Shown here piece by piece: positions 24,533 through 33,530 of a stretch of 64,000 bases of DNA; positions within the stretch are counted from its first letter, which is position 1; every line of letters starts with the position of its first letter. Source of the stretch: Pseudomonadota bacterium (GTDB taxonomy: Bacteria; Desulfobacterota; Desulfovibrionia; Desulfovibrionales; Desulfovibrionaceae); assembly GCA_018822105.1 (NCBI GenBank), contig JAHJLB010000014.1:235077-299076 (forward strand), read 5' to 3'. Both the position numbers and the translations under genes were made by a program. The notes below the pieces were generated by a model, which saw nothing but the letters and a program-made list of their open reading frames with translations, made no database searches and had not been told where the DNA came from.

Positions 24533-25366
24533 CTAGATGGCTTCCTGGTAGGCCTCGATGTCCGTGTAGCAGAACACGGGCCCGTCGATGCAGGTGTTGA
24601 GCTCGTTGATCTGGCAATGGCCGCATTTTCCCAGGCCGCATTTCATCTTGCGCTCCAGGGAGACGAAGATCTGCTCCGAGGCGATGCCCTTCTTGCGGCA
24701 TTCGGCGATGACGAAGCGGTACATGATGGGCGGGCCGACCATGGCCACGAAGGTGTTGCCCGGATCAAGGTCGGCCTTGGGCAAAAGGGTGGTGATGACG
24801 CCGACGTTGCCCTTCCAGGTGCTGTCGGGCATGTCCACGGTCTCCATGACCTCCACGTCGCCGCTCTTGGCCAGGTCGGCGATCTCGTCCACAAAGATGC
24901 GCTCCTTGGGATCGCGGGTGCCGACCATGAGGATCAGGCGCCCGAACTCGTCGCGGTGCCTGAGCTGGTAGAACAGAAGGGAGCGCAGGGGGATGTAGCC
25001 CAGGCCGCCGGCCACGATGAGCACGTCCTTGCCAACGAACTTCATCACCGGGAAGGACGAGCCGTAGGGCCCGCGGATGCCCACCTTGGCGCCGGGCTCC
25101 AGGGCGTGCAGGGCGCCCGTCACGGCGCCGATGCGCCGCACCGCGATCTCAAAGGTGATGTTGGTGCGCCGGGGCGGCGAGCTGATGGAGAACGGGGCCT
25201 CCCCGATGCCGTAGATGGACAGGTTCACGAACTGTCCGGGCTTGTGCGCCAGGGGCTTGCCGTTGTCCTGCTCAAAGGTGAAGCGCGTGACGAAGTCCGA
25301 AAGCTGGGTCTTCTCCACCAGCGTGACCGGACGCGGCACGTAGGGCGAGAAGAGTTTAGTACTCAT
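24533..25366 (-). CDS. Hydrogenase FAD/NAD(P)-binding subunit (gamma)
   Basis: A 277-residue ferredoxin-NADP reductase-type subunit. The FAD-binding region includes PGQFVNLSIYGIGEAPFSIS, the nucleotide-binding part VAGGLGYIPLRS, and the C-terminal 2Fe-2S cysteines lie in CGLGKCGHCQ and a following Cys. It links the hydrogenase to NAD(P)H and is related to AsrB and sulfhydrogenase gamma subunits. The ATG at 25366 has GGAGGAG upstream and overlaps the end of the beta gene by 11 bases. Confidence 0.93.
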   Translation of the reverse strand: MSTKLFSPYVPRPVTLVEKTQLSDFVTRFTFEQDNGKPLAHKPGQFVNLSIYGIGEAPFSISSPPRRTNITFEIAVRRIGAVTGALHALEPGAKVGIRGPYGSSFPVMKFVGKDVLIVAGGLGYIPLRSLLFYQLRHRDEFGRLILMVGTRDPKERIFVDEIADLAKSGDVEVMETVDMPDSTWKGNVGVITTLLPKADLDPGNTFVAMVGPPIMYRFVIAECRKKGIASEQIFVSLERKMKCGLGKCGHCQINELNTCIDGPVFCYTDIEAYQEAI

Positions 25367-26402
25367 GAATGGTCTCCTCCCACAGTTCGTTGAACACCTT
25401 GAGCGGGTTGGCGATGCCCGCCGTGCAGGCGCGCACGCAGCGTCCGCAGCCCACGCAGCCCAGCTCGCCGATCTTGTCGTAGATGTATTTGCCCTTGCGG
25501 AAGTAGCGGTGGCGGTAGCGGTCCTGGGCCTTGGGGCGGAAATTGTGGTTGCCGGCCACCTTGGCGAAGGATTCCAGCATGCAGCCGTCCCAGACGCGGA
25601 AGCGCACGCCCTTCTCCAGCAGATCGTCGGCCTCCTCGCGGATGTCGAAGCAATAGCAGGTGGGGCACACCAGGTTGCAGGAGCCGCAGGCAAGGCACAT
25701 CTGGGAATAGCGCCGCCAGAGGGGCGAATCCCAGCATTTGGACAAGAGGCGCGGGGTCTCCTCCCAGTTGTAGCGCAGGCCGTTCTTGCGGGCCTTGGTC
25801 AGGATGCGCGCCTTGGCCCGGCGCGCGCCTTCCTTGTCGCCCGCGGTGGAGGCCAGGAGCGGGCCGTTCATGCCCAGCAGATCCTCGCCCCGGGCCGAGC
25901 CGACCTCCACCGTGAAGGCGGCCGGTCCGATCTTGGTCCAGTAGAGGTCGAAGCCGTGGGCCACGCTGGCCGCGCCCACGCTGGCCCAGAAGGCCGAGGC
26001 CGAGACGGTCAGGGGCTCAAAGGCCATGACCACCGTGGCCTCGCGGCGGCGGATGTAGTTCTGGTCCGGGCTGCCGCCCTCCATGAGCTGGTCCAGCTGG
26101 TTCAGAGCCTTCACATCATAGGGGTGCACGCCGAAGAGGATCTGCTTCGGGGCCTCGAAGACCGCCGCGGCCTCATAGGTGCGGCGGTCAAAGGATACCA
26201 GGGCCTCTTGCGGGGGCATGACGAAGCGCTTGGCCGAATTGTAGGCCACGTCATAGTCCCAGGCGATCTCCAGGTCCTTCTTCCAGGGCACAAGATCGTA
26301 AAAACCTTCGCGCAGCCGGGACGGGACGTAGAGCGCGTATTTCCTGCTCCACTTTTCAAACAGCCCGGGCAGCTGCTCCTTGTACACGGTGTACGTCGTC
26401 AT
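25356..26402 (-). CDS. Hydrogenase 4Fe-4S dicluster subunit (beta)
   Basis: The 348-residue protein has two C-terminal 4Fe-4S motifs, CLACGSCNLVCPTC and CVGCGRCVRAC, and an N-terminal domain like AsrA and sulfhydrogenase beta subunits (ILFGVHPYDVKAL). It should pass electrons between the flavin subunit and the hydrogenase core. It is first in the operon; GGAGGGGAACC precedes its ATG. The name sulfhydrogenase reflects family history; sulfur reduction in this organism is not implied. Confidence 0.93.
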   Translation of the reverse strand: MTTYTVYKEQLPGLFEKWSRKYALYVPSRLREGFYDLVPWKKDLEIAWDYDVAYNSAKRFVMPPQEALVSFDRRTYEAAAVFEAPKQILFGVHPYDVKALNQLDQLMEGGSPDQNYIRRREATVVMAFEPLTVSASAFWASVGAASVAHGFDLYWTKIGPAAFTVEVGSARGEDLLGMNGPLLASTAGDKEGARRAKARILTKARKNGLRYNWEETPRLLSKCWDSPLWRRYSQMCLACGSCNLVCPTCYCFDIREEADDLLEKGVRFRVWDGCMLESFAKVAGNHNFRPKAQDRYRHRYFRKGKYIYDKIGELGCVGCGRCVRACTAGIANPLKVFNELWEETIHEY

Positions 26403-26444
26403 GGTTCCCCTCCGGAATCGGATGCGGTGACTCTGCTTTATTGA

Positions 26445-26474
26445 ACCTTAGGGCAATTTCCCAGGAAATTGCAA
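26445..26474 (-). promoter_or_regulatory. Hydrogenase operon promoter with palindromic operator
   Basis: On the minus strand TTGCAA (26474-26469) and TAAGGT (26450-26445) are 18 bases apart. An inverted repeat GCAATTTCC-CA-GGAAATTGC (26453-26472, plus strand) overlaps the -35 and fills the spacer, the classical place for a repressor. The regulator is unknown; the sequence is unlike Rex or Fnr sites that I know. Confidence 0.55.
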
Positions 26475-26507
26475 CCCATGTTCAAAAATGCACATGGATT
26501 TCTTGGG

Positions 26508-26535
26508 AAAAAAACGGGCGCCCAGATGGACGCCC
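26508..26535 (-). terminator. Terminator of argH
   Basis: On the minus strand GGGCGTCC and GGGCGCCC pair (one G-T) around ATCT and are followed by GTTTTTTT. It lies 34 bases past the argH stop and isolates the arg genes from the hydrogenase promoter. Confidence 0.92.
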
Positions 26536-26568
26536 CCCTAAAAATGCCCGGCAACCCCCGCATGATCT

Positions 26569-27954
26569 TCAACGCAGGCCCGCCAGCCAGGTCCGCAACA
26601 CGGCAAGCTGATCGGCCACCGGCTCCGGACCGGTGCCGCCGGGCAGATTCCTGCGGCGGACGGCGGACTCGAACTCCAGCACGGCGTACACGTCCTGCTC
26701 CACCAGGGGCGAAAACGAGCGCAGCTCCTCCAGGCTCAACTCCTCCAGGGCCACGCCCTTGCGCTCCGCCAGGGCCACGGCCGCGCCGGTGGCGTGGTGC
26801 GCCTCGCGGAAGGGCAGGCCCCTGGCCGCCAGATAGTCGGCCAGCTCCGTGGCGTTCAAAAAACCCCTGGCCAGGGCCCGGCGCATGGCCGCAGGCACGA
26901 ACTGAAGCACCCCGAGCATGTCGGCCATGATGGACACGGACGCGGAAACGGTCCTGTCGGCGTCGAAGAACGGCTCCTTGTCCTCCTGCATGTCGCGGTT
27001 GTAGGTCAGGGGCAGGCCCTTCATGAGGGTCAAGAGCGACATCAGCGCGCCATACCCCCGGCCGGTCTTGCCGCGCATGAGCTCGCAGACGTCCGGGTTC
27101 TTCTTCTGGGGCATGATGGATGAGCCCGTGGAATAGGCGTCGGGCAGCTTCACGTAGCCGAAATTGGGGTTGGCCCAGAGGATCAGCTCCTCGCAGAAGC
27201 GGCTTAGGTGCATCATGACGAGGCTGCCGCAGAACAGGGCCTCCAGGACGAAATCGCGGTCGCTGACGGCGTCCATGCTGTTGGCGAAGGTGCTGGGAAA
27301 GCCTACGAACCCGGCCACCTGGGCCGGGCTGATGGCATGGGTGGTGCCGGCCAGGGCCGCCGCGCCCAGGGGCGAGACGCGCACCCGCGTGAGGCAGTCG
27401 GCCACGCGCGCATGGTCGCGCCGGAACATCTGGGCGTAGGCCAGCAGGTGCTGGGCCAGGCTCACGGGCTGGGCGGGCTGCAGATGCGTGCAGCCGGGCA
27501 GCAGGGTGTTGGCATGCTCCGCGGCGCGGTCGCAAAGCACGCCCGCCAGCCGGGCCAGCTCGCCGCTCCAGGCCTCCAGCCGGGCCGAGACGTGCAGGCG
27601 CAGGTCCAGGGCCACCTGGTCGTTGCGGCTGCGCGCGGTGTGCAGCTTGCCGCCCACAGGCCCGACGATCTCCGTCAGCCTGCGCTCGATGTTCATATGC
27701 ACGTCCTCCAGCTCGCGCCTCCACACGAAGGACCCGGCCTCGATCTCGGAGAGCACCTGGTCCAGCCCGCGCACGAGCTCCCCGGCCTCCTCCTGGGAGA
27801 TGACGCCGCACTGGCCGAGCATGGCCGCGTGGGCCTTGGAGCCCTTGATGTCCTCGCGGTACAGGGCGCGGTCAAAGCTCTCCGACTGGGTGTACTGCTC
27901 CACCGTCGCCGCAGCAGCCTCGGCAAAGCGTCCGCCCCACATCTTCTTGGTCAT
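26569..27954 (-). CDS. argH: Argininosuccinate lyase
   Basis: ArgH splits argininosuccinate into arginine and fumarate. The 461-residue product has the superfamily signature [11 protein letters not shown] and the N-terminal KMWGGRF and HTARSRNDQ motifs. The ATG at 27954 has GGGAGG upstream. It is third in argF-argG-argH on the minus strand, but 247 bases of palindromic sequence separate it from argG, which may change its expression relative to the first two genes. Confidence 0.97.
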   Translation of the reverse strand: MTKKMWGGRFAEAAAATVEQYTQSESFDRALYREDIKGSKAHAAMLGQCGVISQEEAGELVRGLDQVLSEIEAGSFVWRRELEDVHMNIERRLTEIVGPVGGKLHTARSRNDQVALDLRLHVSARLEAWSGELARLAGVLCDRAAEHANTLLPGCTHLQPAQPVSLAQHLLAYAQMFRRDHARVADCLTRVRVSPLGAAALAGTTHAISPAQVAGFVGFPSTFANSMDAVSDRDFVLEALFCGSLVMMHLSRFCEELILWANPNFGYVKLPDAYSTGSSIMPQKKNPDVCELMRGKTGRGYGALMSLLTLMKGLPLTYNRDMQEDKEPFFDADRTVSASVSIMADMLGVLQFVPAAMRRALARGFLNATELADYLAARGLPFREAHHATGAAVALAERKGVALEELSLEELRSFSPLVEQDVYAVLEFESAVRRRNLPGGTGPEPVADQLAVLRTWLAGLR

Positions 27955-28000
27955 GTCCACACCTCCCGGCGTGCTGTGCTGTGCGACTGGGCGAGGCCTT

Positions 28001-28056
28001 GGCAAGGGGCTCCGCCCCTTGACCCCGCCAAAGGGCCTGAGGCCCTTTGGAATCCC
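28001..28056 (-). repeat. Dispersed intergenic palindrome, copy 2
   Basis: In inverted orientation relative to copy 1 at 22226. It contains a CCAAAGGGCC core hairpin and a second hairpin AAGGGGCTCCGCCCCTT. Two copies within 6 kb in different contexts suggest a genome-wide family. Confidence 0.8.
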
Positions 28057-28065
28057 CGTTTGTTC

Positions 28066-28106
28066 GCTGCGGAGTGCGGGGCGGTTCCCGCCCCGCACTC
28101 CGCAGC
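28066..28106. repeat. 19-bp perfect inverted repeat with 3-base loop
   Basis: GCTGCGGAGTGCGGGGCGG and its complement flank the loop TTC. There is no T-run, so it is not a classical terminator; it could stabilise or process the arg transcript. Confidence 0.8.
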
Positions 28107-28120
28107 CATACGAGGGGGTC

Positions 28121-28192
28121 CGGGGGAAATCATTTCCCCCGGCGGGGGTGCAGGGGCAGCGCCCCTGCCGAGATTCAGGGGCAGCGCCCCTG
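28121..28192. repeat. Three further palindromes in the argG-argH gap
   Basis: CGGGGGAAAT-C-ATTTCCCCCG at 28121-28141, then two identical 17-base palindromes CAGGGGCAGCGCCCCTG at 28151-28167 and 28176-28192. They lie directly behind the argG stop (argG ends at 28202). Confidence 0.8.
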
Positions 28193-28201
28193 CTCATTTC
28201 T

Positions 28202-29398
28202 TTACTTGCCGGCCATGCGGCCCTTGAGTCTGAGGCCCACGAGCTTGATGAAGCCAGCGGCGTCGGCCTGGTTGTAGACCTCGTCCTCCTCGAAGGTGGC
28301 CAGATCCATGCGGTACATGGAGAACGGCGACTTGCGGCCCACGGGCACGCAGTTGCCCTTGTAGAGCTTGAGGCGCACGGTGCCGGTGACCTTTTCCTGG
28401 GTCTTGTCCACCAGGGTCTGCAGGGCCTCGCGCTCGGGCGCGAACCAGTAGCCGTAGTAGACCATCTCGGCGTAGCGCGGAATGAGCGAGTCGCGCAGGT
28501 GCATGACCTCGCGGTCCAGGCACAGGCCCTCCAGGTCGCGCTTGGCGATGTGCAGCACGGTGCCGCCGGGGGTTTCGTACACCCCGCGCGACTTCATGCC
28601 CACGAAGCGGTTTTCCACCATGTCCACCCGGCCGATGCCGTGGCGTCCGGCGATCTGGTTCAGGGTCAGCACCATCCGGGCCGGAGAGAGGGGGTTGCCG
28701 TTCAGGGCCACGGGGTCGCCGGCCTCGAAGTCGAGGGTGATCTCCTCGGGGCTGTCCGGGGCCTGCTCGATGGGCGTGCAGTAGCGGTGGCAACCGGGAT
28801 CCGGGGCGTTCCAGGGATCCTCCAGCTCGCCGCCCTCGAAGGACACGTGCAGCAGGTTGGCGTCCTGGCTCCAGGGGTTCTTCTTGGTCACGGGCACGGG
28901 GATGCCGTGCTCTTCGGCGTAGGCGATCAGGTCCGTGCGGGATTTCATGTCCCAGTCGCGCCAGGGGGCGATGGTCTTGAGCCTGGGCGCCAGGGCCATG
29001 GTGGTCAGCTCGAAGCGCACCTGGTCGTTGCCCTTTCCCGTGGCGCCGTGGGCCACGGCCTGGGCCCCCTCGGCCTCGGCGATCTCGCACATGCGCTTGG
29101 CGATGAGGGGCCGGGCGATGGAGGTGCCCAGCAGGTACCGGCCCTCGTAGAGCGCGGCGGCGCGCAGCATGGGGAACACGAAGTCGCGCGCGTACTCCTC
29201 GCGGATGTCCTCGACATAGGCCTTGGCGGCGCCGGTGGAGAGCGCCTTGGCCTCCACCCCGTCCAATTCCTCGCCCTGGCCCAGGTCGGCGGTGAAGGTG
29301 ACGACCTCGCAGTCGTAGGTGTTCTTGATCCACTTGAGGATGATGGAGGTGTCCAGGCCGCCGGAATAGGCCAGGACGACTTTCTTGATGGAACTCAT
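28202..29398 (-). CDS. argG: Argininosuccinate synthase
   Basis: ArgG condenses citrulline and aspartate with ATP. The PP-loop motif AYSGGLDTS is at residues 10-18, and the citrulline/aspartate-binding segments [14 protein letters not shown] and [12 protein letters not shown] are present. The length of 398 residues is standard. It is 30 bases downstream of argF. Confidence 0.97.
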   Translation of the reverse strand: MSSIKKVVLAYSGGLDTSIILKWIKNTYDCEVVTFTADLGQGEELDGVEAKALSTGAAKAYVEDIREEYARDFVFPMLRAAALYEGRYLLGTSIARPLIAKRMCEIAEAEGAQAVAHGATGKGNDQVRFELTTMALAPRLKTIAPWRDWDMKSRTDLIAYAEEHGIPVPVTKKNPWSQDANLLHVSFEGGELEDPWNAPDPGCHRYCTPIEQAPDSPEEITLDFEAGDPVALNGNPLSPARMVLTLNQIAGRHGIGRVDMVENRFVGMKSRGVYETPGGTVLHIAKRDLEGLCLDREVMHLRDSLIPRYAEMVYYGYWFAPEREALQTLVDKTQEKVTGTVRLKLYKGNCVPVGRKSPFSMYRMDLATFEEDEVYNQADAAGFIKLVGLRLKGRMAGK

Positions 29399-29428
29399 GC
29401 TGCTTGCTCCGTGTTGGACTGCGCTCGG

Positions 29429-30334
29429 TTACAGGGCCTCAAAGACCCATTCCAGAATGGCCTTCTGCATGTGCAGGCGGTTCTCGGCCTCATCGAAGAT
29501 GGTGTCGGCGTTGGCCTCGAAGACCGCCTCGGAGATCTCCTCGCCCCTGTGGGCCGGCAGGCAGTGCATGACCTTGCAGCCGGGCTTGGCCAGGGCCATG
29601 AGGGTCCCGTTCAGCTGGAAGCCCTCGAAGGCCGCCTCGCGCCGGAGCTGCTCGGCCTCCTGGCCCATGGAGGCCCAGACGTCGGTGTTCAGATAGTCCG
29701 CGTCCCTGGCCGCCTCGGCGGGGTCTTCGGTCAAGGTCAGGCGCGCGCCCAGGGCCGTGGCCCGGGCCACGACCTCCAGGTCCGGCCCGTAGGCCGAGGG
29801 GCAGGCCAGGGTCAGGGCGAAGCCGAACTGGGCCGCGGCCTCGATCCAGGAATGGGCCATGTTGTTGCCGTCGCCCACCCAGCCCACCTTGAGGGCGCCG
29901 AGGTCCGGGGTGCGCTCGAACATGGTCAGCACGTCGCTCATGACCTGGCAGGGATGGTGCTCGTCGGTGAGGGCGTTGACCACCGGGATCGTGCCCCAGC
30001 GGACCAGGGTGTCCAGCTTCTCCTGACCGAAGGTGCGCACCACCAGGGCGTCGGCGTAGCGCGAGAGCACCCGCGCCGTGTCCTTCAGAGGCTCGTTGCG
30101 GCCCAGCTGGGACTCGTGCGGGGTGAGGAACACGGTGCTGCCGCCCAGGTGGCGCACGGCCACCTCAAAGGACACGCGGGTGCGCGTGGAGGCCTTTTCG
30201 AAGATCAGGATGACGGTCTTGCCGTCCAGCAGCCTGGTGCGGACGCCGCCGTCCTTCATGGCCTTGGCCCTGGCCAGCACTCGGGCGGCGTCGGCCTTGG
30301 GGATGTCCAGGATGTTCAGGAAATGTCTGGGCAT
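29429..30334 (-). CDS. argF: Ornithine carbamoyltransferase
   Basis: ArgF makes citrulline from ornithine and carbamoyl phosphate. The carbamoyl-phosphate motif STRTR is at residues 49-53 and the ornithine-binding HCLPAHRGEE motif is near residue 255. The 301-residue length fits. GCGAGGAG precedes ATG 30334. It heads the arg genes behind the promoter at 30382-30410. No ARG-box-like palindrome was recognised. Confidence 0.97.
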   Translation of the reverse strand: MPRHFLNILDIPKADAARVLARAKAMKDGGVRTRLLDGKTVILIFEKASTRTRVSFEVAVRHLGGSTVFLTPHESQLGRNEPLKDTARVLSRYADALVVRTFGQEKLDTLVRWGTIPVVNALTDEHHPCQVMSDVLTMFERTPDLGALKVGWVGDGNNMAHSWIEAAAQFGFALTLACPSAYGPDLEVVARATALGARLTLTEDPAEAARDADYLNTDVWASMGQEAEQLRREAAFEGFQLNGTLMALAKPGCKVMHCLPAHRGEEISEAVFEANADTIFDEAENRLHMQKAILEWVFEAL

Positions 30335-30381
30335 GGGGGACTCCTCGCAAGCTCCCTGGCGGGTGTTCGTGAAAAAGCGTT

Positions 30382-30410
30382 ATTTTGCCCAAGGGGGCCG
30401 GGATTGTAAA
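30382..30410 (-). promoter_or_regulatory. Candidate promoter of argFGH
   Basis: On the minus strand TTTACA and CAAAAT are 17 bases apart, about 50 bases before argF. Confidence 0.5.
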
Positions 30411-30433
30411 GGGGCTCGGCCCAGGGCCCGACG

Positions 30434-30889
30434 TCAGGGGCGCAAGGCGGCGGGAAGGTGCTGTTCCGGGCGCACGGCGTCCACGGCCAGGTCGGTGAGC
30501 TGGTCCATGGCCGGCCCGTGGTCGAACCCGGCCAGGTGGAGGATGCCGTGTGCCAAAAGCCGCGCCAGGTGCCGGGCCGGGTCCTGGCCGTAGAGAAAGG
30601 CCTCCCGCGCCAGGGTGTCCACGGACAGGAACAGCGCGCCCAGGCTCTGGGGCCGCTCCGGGTCGGGCTCCGGGAAGCTCAGGATGTTGGTGGGGCCCTG
30701 GCAGTGCAGGTATTGCGCGTTGAGGAGCGCGACTCCTGAATCGTCCAGAAGGGTCAGGGACAGGTCCGCGCCGGTGAGTCCCAGGCCGTCCATAATGGTT
30801 TCGACCACGGCCGCGAGCTCGCGGCGGGAAAGCGGAAAGCGCGGGTCCAGGGCCCCGGGCCTCAGCTGGATGTCCAGGCGCAGGCTCAT
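30434..30889 (-). CDS. ybeY: Endoribonuclease YbeY
   Basis: YbeY is a single-strand endoribonuclease needed for 16S rRNA maturation and ribosome quality control. The zinc-binding H3 motif [11 protein letters not shown] gives H114, H118 and H124. The 151-residue length is typical. The ATG overlaps the phoH stop by 4 bases (ATGA), the usual phoH-ybeY coupling. Confidence 0.95.
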   Translation of the reverse strand: MSLRLDIQLRPGALDPRFPLSRRELAAVVETIMDGLGLTGADLSLTLLDDSGVALLNAQYLHCQGPTNILSFPEPDPERPQSLGALFLSVDTLAREAFLYGQDPARHLARLLAHGILHLAGFDHGPAMDQLTDLAVDAVRPEQHLPAALRP

Positions 30890-31887
30890 GAGCGGCCCTG
30901 CTTCCTGTGCTGGCCCTGGCGGCCCTTGTCGAACCGGTCGTAGGCCTGGACGATGCGGCCCACCAGCGGGTGGCGGATGACGTCCTCCTCGTGGAACTGC
31001 GCAAAGCCGATGCCCGGCACCCCGGCCAGGATGCCGCGCGCCTCCACCAGGCCGGAGCGCGTCTGGGTCGGCAGGTCGATCTGGGTCACGTCGCCCGTGA
31101 CCACGCAGCGCGAGCCGAAGCCCAGGCGCGTGAGGAACATTTTCATCTGCTCCGGGGTGGTGTTCTGGGCCTCGTCCAGGATGACGAAGGCGTCGTTCAG
31201 GGTGCGGCCGCGCATGAAGGCCAGGGGCGCGACCTCGATGACCCCGGTGGCCAGCATGTCCTGCACCCGGGCGAAGTCCAGCATGTCGTGCAGGGCGTCG
31301 TAGAGCGGCCGCAGGTAGGGGTTGACCTTCTCGGCCAGGTCGCCGGGCAGGAAGCCCAGCTTTTCGCCGGCCTCCACGGCCGGGCGGGCCAGGATGATGC
31401 GCTTGACCTCGCGCTTCATGAGGGCGGAGACGGCCAGGGCCACGGCCAGGTAGGTCTTGCCCGTGCCCGCCGGGCCGATGGCGAAGACCAGGTCGTTTTC
31501 GCGGATGGCCGCCAGGTAGTCGCGCTGGCTGATGGTCTTGGCGGCGATGGTCTTGCGCGGCGAGGCCACGTACACCGTGTCCTGAAAGATGCGCCGGACA
31601 TCCGCGCCGGGCTCGCGCAGGAGGATGCGCCAGGCGCAGTCCACGTCCTGGGGCAGGACGGCCTTGCCCTCCTGGAGCAGCCCGTAGAGCTGCGTCAGCA
31701 CCGAGGCGGCCAGGAGCACGGCCTCGTCCGGGCCGCTCAGGGTGGCCACGGCCCCGCGGGTCTCGATGACCACGCCGGACTTCTCGGCCAGCAGGGCCAG
31801 GTTGCTCCCCTGCGGCCCGAAGAGTTTGTTGGCCAGCTCGGAATCCTTGAACTCCAGCCTGCGGCCTGGTGCGCCCGGTCCGGTCAT
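30886..31887 (-). CDS. PhoH-family ATPase
   Basis: A 333-residue cytoplasmic ATPase (YbeZ/PhoL type) that works with YbeY in RNA metabolism. It has an N-terminal KH-like segment, Walker A GPAGTGKT at residues 138-145 and Walker B-like [14 protein letters not shown] 9 bases upstream selects ATG 31887 over the GTG at 31905. It is translationally coupled to ybeY. Confidence 0.94.
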   Translation of the reverse strand: MTGPGAPGRRLEFKDSELANKLFGPQGSNLALLAEKSGVVIETRGAVATLSGPDEAVLLAASVLTQLYGLLQEGKAVLPQDVDCAWRILLREPGADVRRIFQDTVYVASPRKTIAAKTISQRDYLAAIRENDLVFAIGPAGTGKTYLAVALAVSALMKREVKRIILARPAVEAGEKLGFLPGDLAEKVNPYLRPLYDALHDMLDFARVQDMLATGVIEVAPLAFMRGRTLNDAFVILDEAQNTTPEQMKMFLTRLGFGSRCVVTGDVTQIDLPTQTRSGLVEARGILAGVPGIGFAQFHEEDVIRHPLVGRIVQAYDRFDKGRQGQHRKQGRS

Positions 31888-31954
31888 GTGCGCGCGTCCT
31901 CCCACGGATTGTGCTTCCGCACACCGCTACCGCAAACGGCAGGGGGCCGCAAGC

Positions 31955-33022
31955 TTAGCGCGCCGCACGCCTGCGGGCCAGGTGCGCCAGGAGCAAGGCG
32001 CGCAGGATGAGCGCCGCCAGGACGACCGCGGAGCCTCTCTCCAGCCAAGGGGGCACAGCCTCGGTCACCGTGCCAAGCACGGAGTGGATGTCAATGCCCA
32101 GGGCTGCATAGATGCGGTTGGTGAGGAACCCGAAGCCCAGGGAGCAGCCCACGATGGAGGCGAGGTACACGGCCGTCAGGGCCGAGCCGAAGGTGCGGGC
32201 CATGACCGTGAGGGTGGTGGCGTTGGTGGCCGGGCCGGAGAGGAGAAACACCAGGGCCGCGCCGGGGTTGAGCCCCTTGAGCAGCAGGGAGGCCGCGATG
32301 GGCGTGGAGCTGGAGGCGCAGACGTACATGGGCACGCCCACCAGGAGCATGGCCAGCATGGAGGTGAACTCGCCGCCCAGCGCATCGAGAAAAAATGTAG
32401 GCGGCACAAAGGCCGCGATGGCCCCGGCCACCAGCACCCCAAGCACCAGCCAGAGGCCGATGTCGGCCAGCATCTCGCCGTAGGCGTGGCCCTGCCCTGC
32501 CCGCAGCCGCGCCGCAAGCCCGGGACGGCCCGACCCGGCAGCCCCTGCGGCGGCGCCGGCGCAGCAGCCGGAGGCGCAGGCCGCCTCAACCTTGAGGGCC
32601 GGGATGAGGCGCTCGGGCAGGAGATTGGCCGCCAGCCCGGCAAACACGGCGGTCAGTATGGCCGCAACGGGCCGCAGCACGGTCATGAGGGGATCGATCA
32701 TGGCGTAGGTCACGGCCAGGGAGTCCACGCCGGTCTCCGGCGTGGCGATCATGAAGGCCGCGGTGGCCCCGGCTCCGGCCCCCTGCCGGCGCAGGCCCAT
32801 GGCCGCTGGCAGCACCCCGCAGGAGCACAGGGGCAGCGGCGCGCCCACCAGCGCCCCCTTGAGCACCGAGACCAGGCCCCGGCCGCCGAAATGCCGGGCC
32901 AGAAGATCCCCGGGCGCCAGGGCCTTGAGCAGCCCCGCCACGAAGAATCCGAACAGCAGAAAGGGCGCGGCCTGGCGGAACACCTGCCAGCTCTCGGCCA
33001 AGAGCCTTGCGAAATCGGTCAT
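31955..33022 (-). CDS. Metal-related permease (SO_0444/YraQ, COG0701 type)
   Basis: The 355-residue integral membrane protein has about eight transmembrane helices in two halves. The first half has the conserved PLCSCGVLP motif (C66, C68). A cytosolic or periplasmic linker is rich in cysteine (C149, C153, C154), which suggests metal binding. The second half contains CASSSTPIAASLLLKG and SGPATNATT. Members are proposed copper/zinc efflux permeases. ATG 33022 has AAGGAGCAGGG upstream. The adjacent ArsR-family gene and shared operator support a metal-efflux role, which is inference. Confidence 0.85.
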   Translation of the reverse strand: MTDFARLLAESWQVFRQAAPFLLFGFFVAGLLKALAPGDLLARHFGGRGLVSVLKGALVGAPLPLCSCGVLPAAMGLRRQGAGAGATAAFMIATPETGVDSLAVTYAMIDPLMTVLRPVAAILTAVFAGLAANLLPERLIPALKVEAACASGCCAGAAAGAAGSGRPGLAARLRAGQGHAYGEMLADIGLWLVLGVLVAGAIAAFVPPTFFLDALGGEFTSMLAMLLVGVPMYVCASSSTPIAASLLLKGLNPGAALVFLLSGPATNATTLTVMARTFGSALTAVYLASIVGCSLGFGFLTNRIYAALGIDIHSVLGTVTEAVPPWLERGSAVVLAALILRALLLAHLARRRAAR

Positions 33023-33052
33023 CCCTGCTCCTTGCATAACAATACAAATAAT

Positions 33053-33066
33053 TGAGCACTCGTTCA
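33053..33066. promoter_or_regulatory. Candidate ArsR operator upstream of the permease
   Basis: TGAGCACTCGTTCA is an imperfect palindrome 31 bases before the permease ATG. Its reverse complement matches the site in front of arsR at 10 of 14 positions. Confidence 0.5.
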
Positions 33067-33088
33067 GGCGAAACGGCGCGAAACAGCC

Positions 33089-33457
33089 TTACCTGCGCTC
33101 CAAGACATGCTCCAGCCCCTGGGCGAAGAGCAGGCGCACATGCTCGTCGTCCAGGGTGTAGAACACGTTCTTGCCCTCCTTGCGCGACTTGACCAGCTTG
33201 GCCGTGCGCAAAAGCCGCAGCTGGTGCGATACCGCCGAGGGGGTCGTGCCGAGCACGGCGGAGATGTCGCAGACGCAGAGCTCGCCCTGGCTCAAGGCGT
33301 GCAACAGGCGCACCCGCGTGCGGTCTCCCAGGAGGCTGAAAATCTCCGCCAGACCTGCCGCAGCGTCGTCGGGCAGCATGGCCCCCCGCACGCGGTCCAC
33401 GCGATCCAGGTGCACGCATTGCTGCTCGCAAACATCCAGATTGCCACTGTCATTCAT
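33089..33457 (-). CDS. ArsR/SmtB-family metal-responsive repressor
   Basis: The 122-residue winged-helix protein has the ELCVCD metal box (C61, C63), a cysteine-rich N-terminal arm (C10, C14, H16), and the complete alpha-5 zinc site D104-x-H106-x10-H117-xx-E120 known from SmtB and ZiaR. It could therefore sense zinc, cadmium or lead. The start ATG 33457 lies 2 bases from a candidate operator and lacks a clear ribosome-binding site, so the message may be nearly leaderless or the start may be wrong. It is upstream of the permease on the same strand. Confidence 0.93.
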   Translation of the reverse strand: MNDSGNLDVCEQQCVHLDRVDRVRGAMLPDDAAAGLAEIFSLLGDRTRVRLLHALSQGELCVCDISAVLGTTPSAVSHQLRLLRTAKLVKSRKEGKNVFYTLDDEHVRLLFAQGLEHVLERR

Positions 33458-33458
33458 A

Positions 33459-33472
33459 TGAATAGTTGCTCA
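33459..33472. promoter_or_regulatory. Candidate ArsR operator in front of arsR
   Basis: TGAATAGTTGCTCA is related to the site at 33053. It lies just downstream of the -10 of the arsR promoter, around +5 to +18, where a bound repressor would block transcription. Confidence 0.55.
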
Positions 33473-33482
33473 CTTGTTCCAA

Positions 33483-33511
33483 ACAATAGCCAGTCCTCCC
33501 CGCCCTGTCAA
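33483..33511 (-). promoter_or_regulatory. arsR promoter
   Basis: On the minus strand TTGACA and TATTGT are 17 bases apart. The -35 is exact and the -10 matches four of six. It is the strongest sigma-70-type promoter in the window. Confidence 0.75.
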
Positions 33512-33530
33512 GCCGGCAGGACCAGGCCCG

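Noticed and set aside
28066..28106. Long hairpin considered as a tRNA or terminator
   Set aside because: It is a simple perfect stem with a 3-base loop; there are no tRNA arms, anticodon loop or T-run.
27488..30409. Open frame of 973 codons on the plus strand opposite argF, argG and argH
   Set aside because: Antisense to conserved arginine genes and running through the palindrome array.
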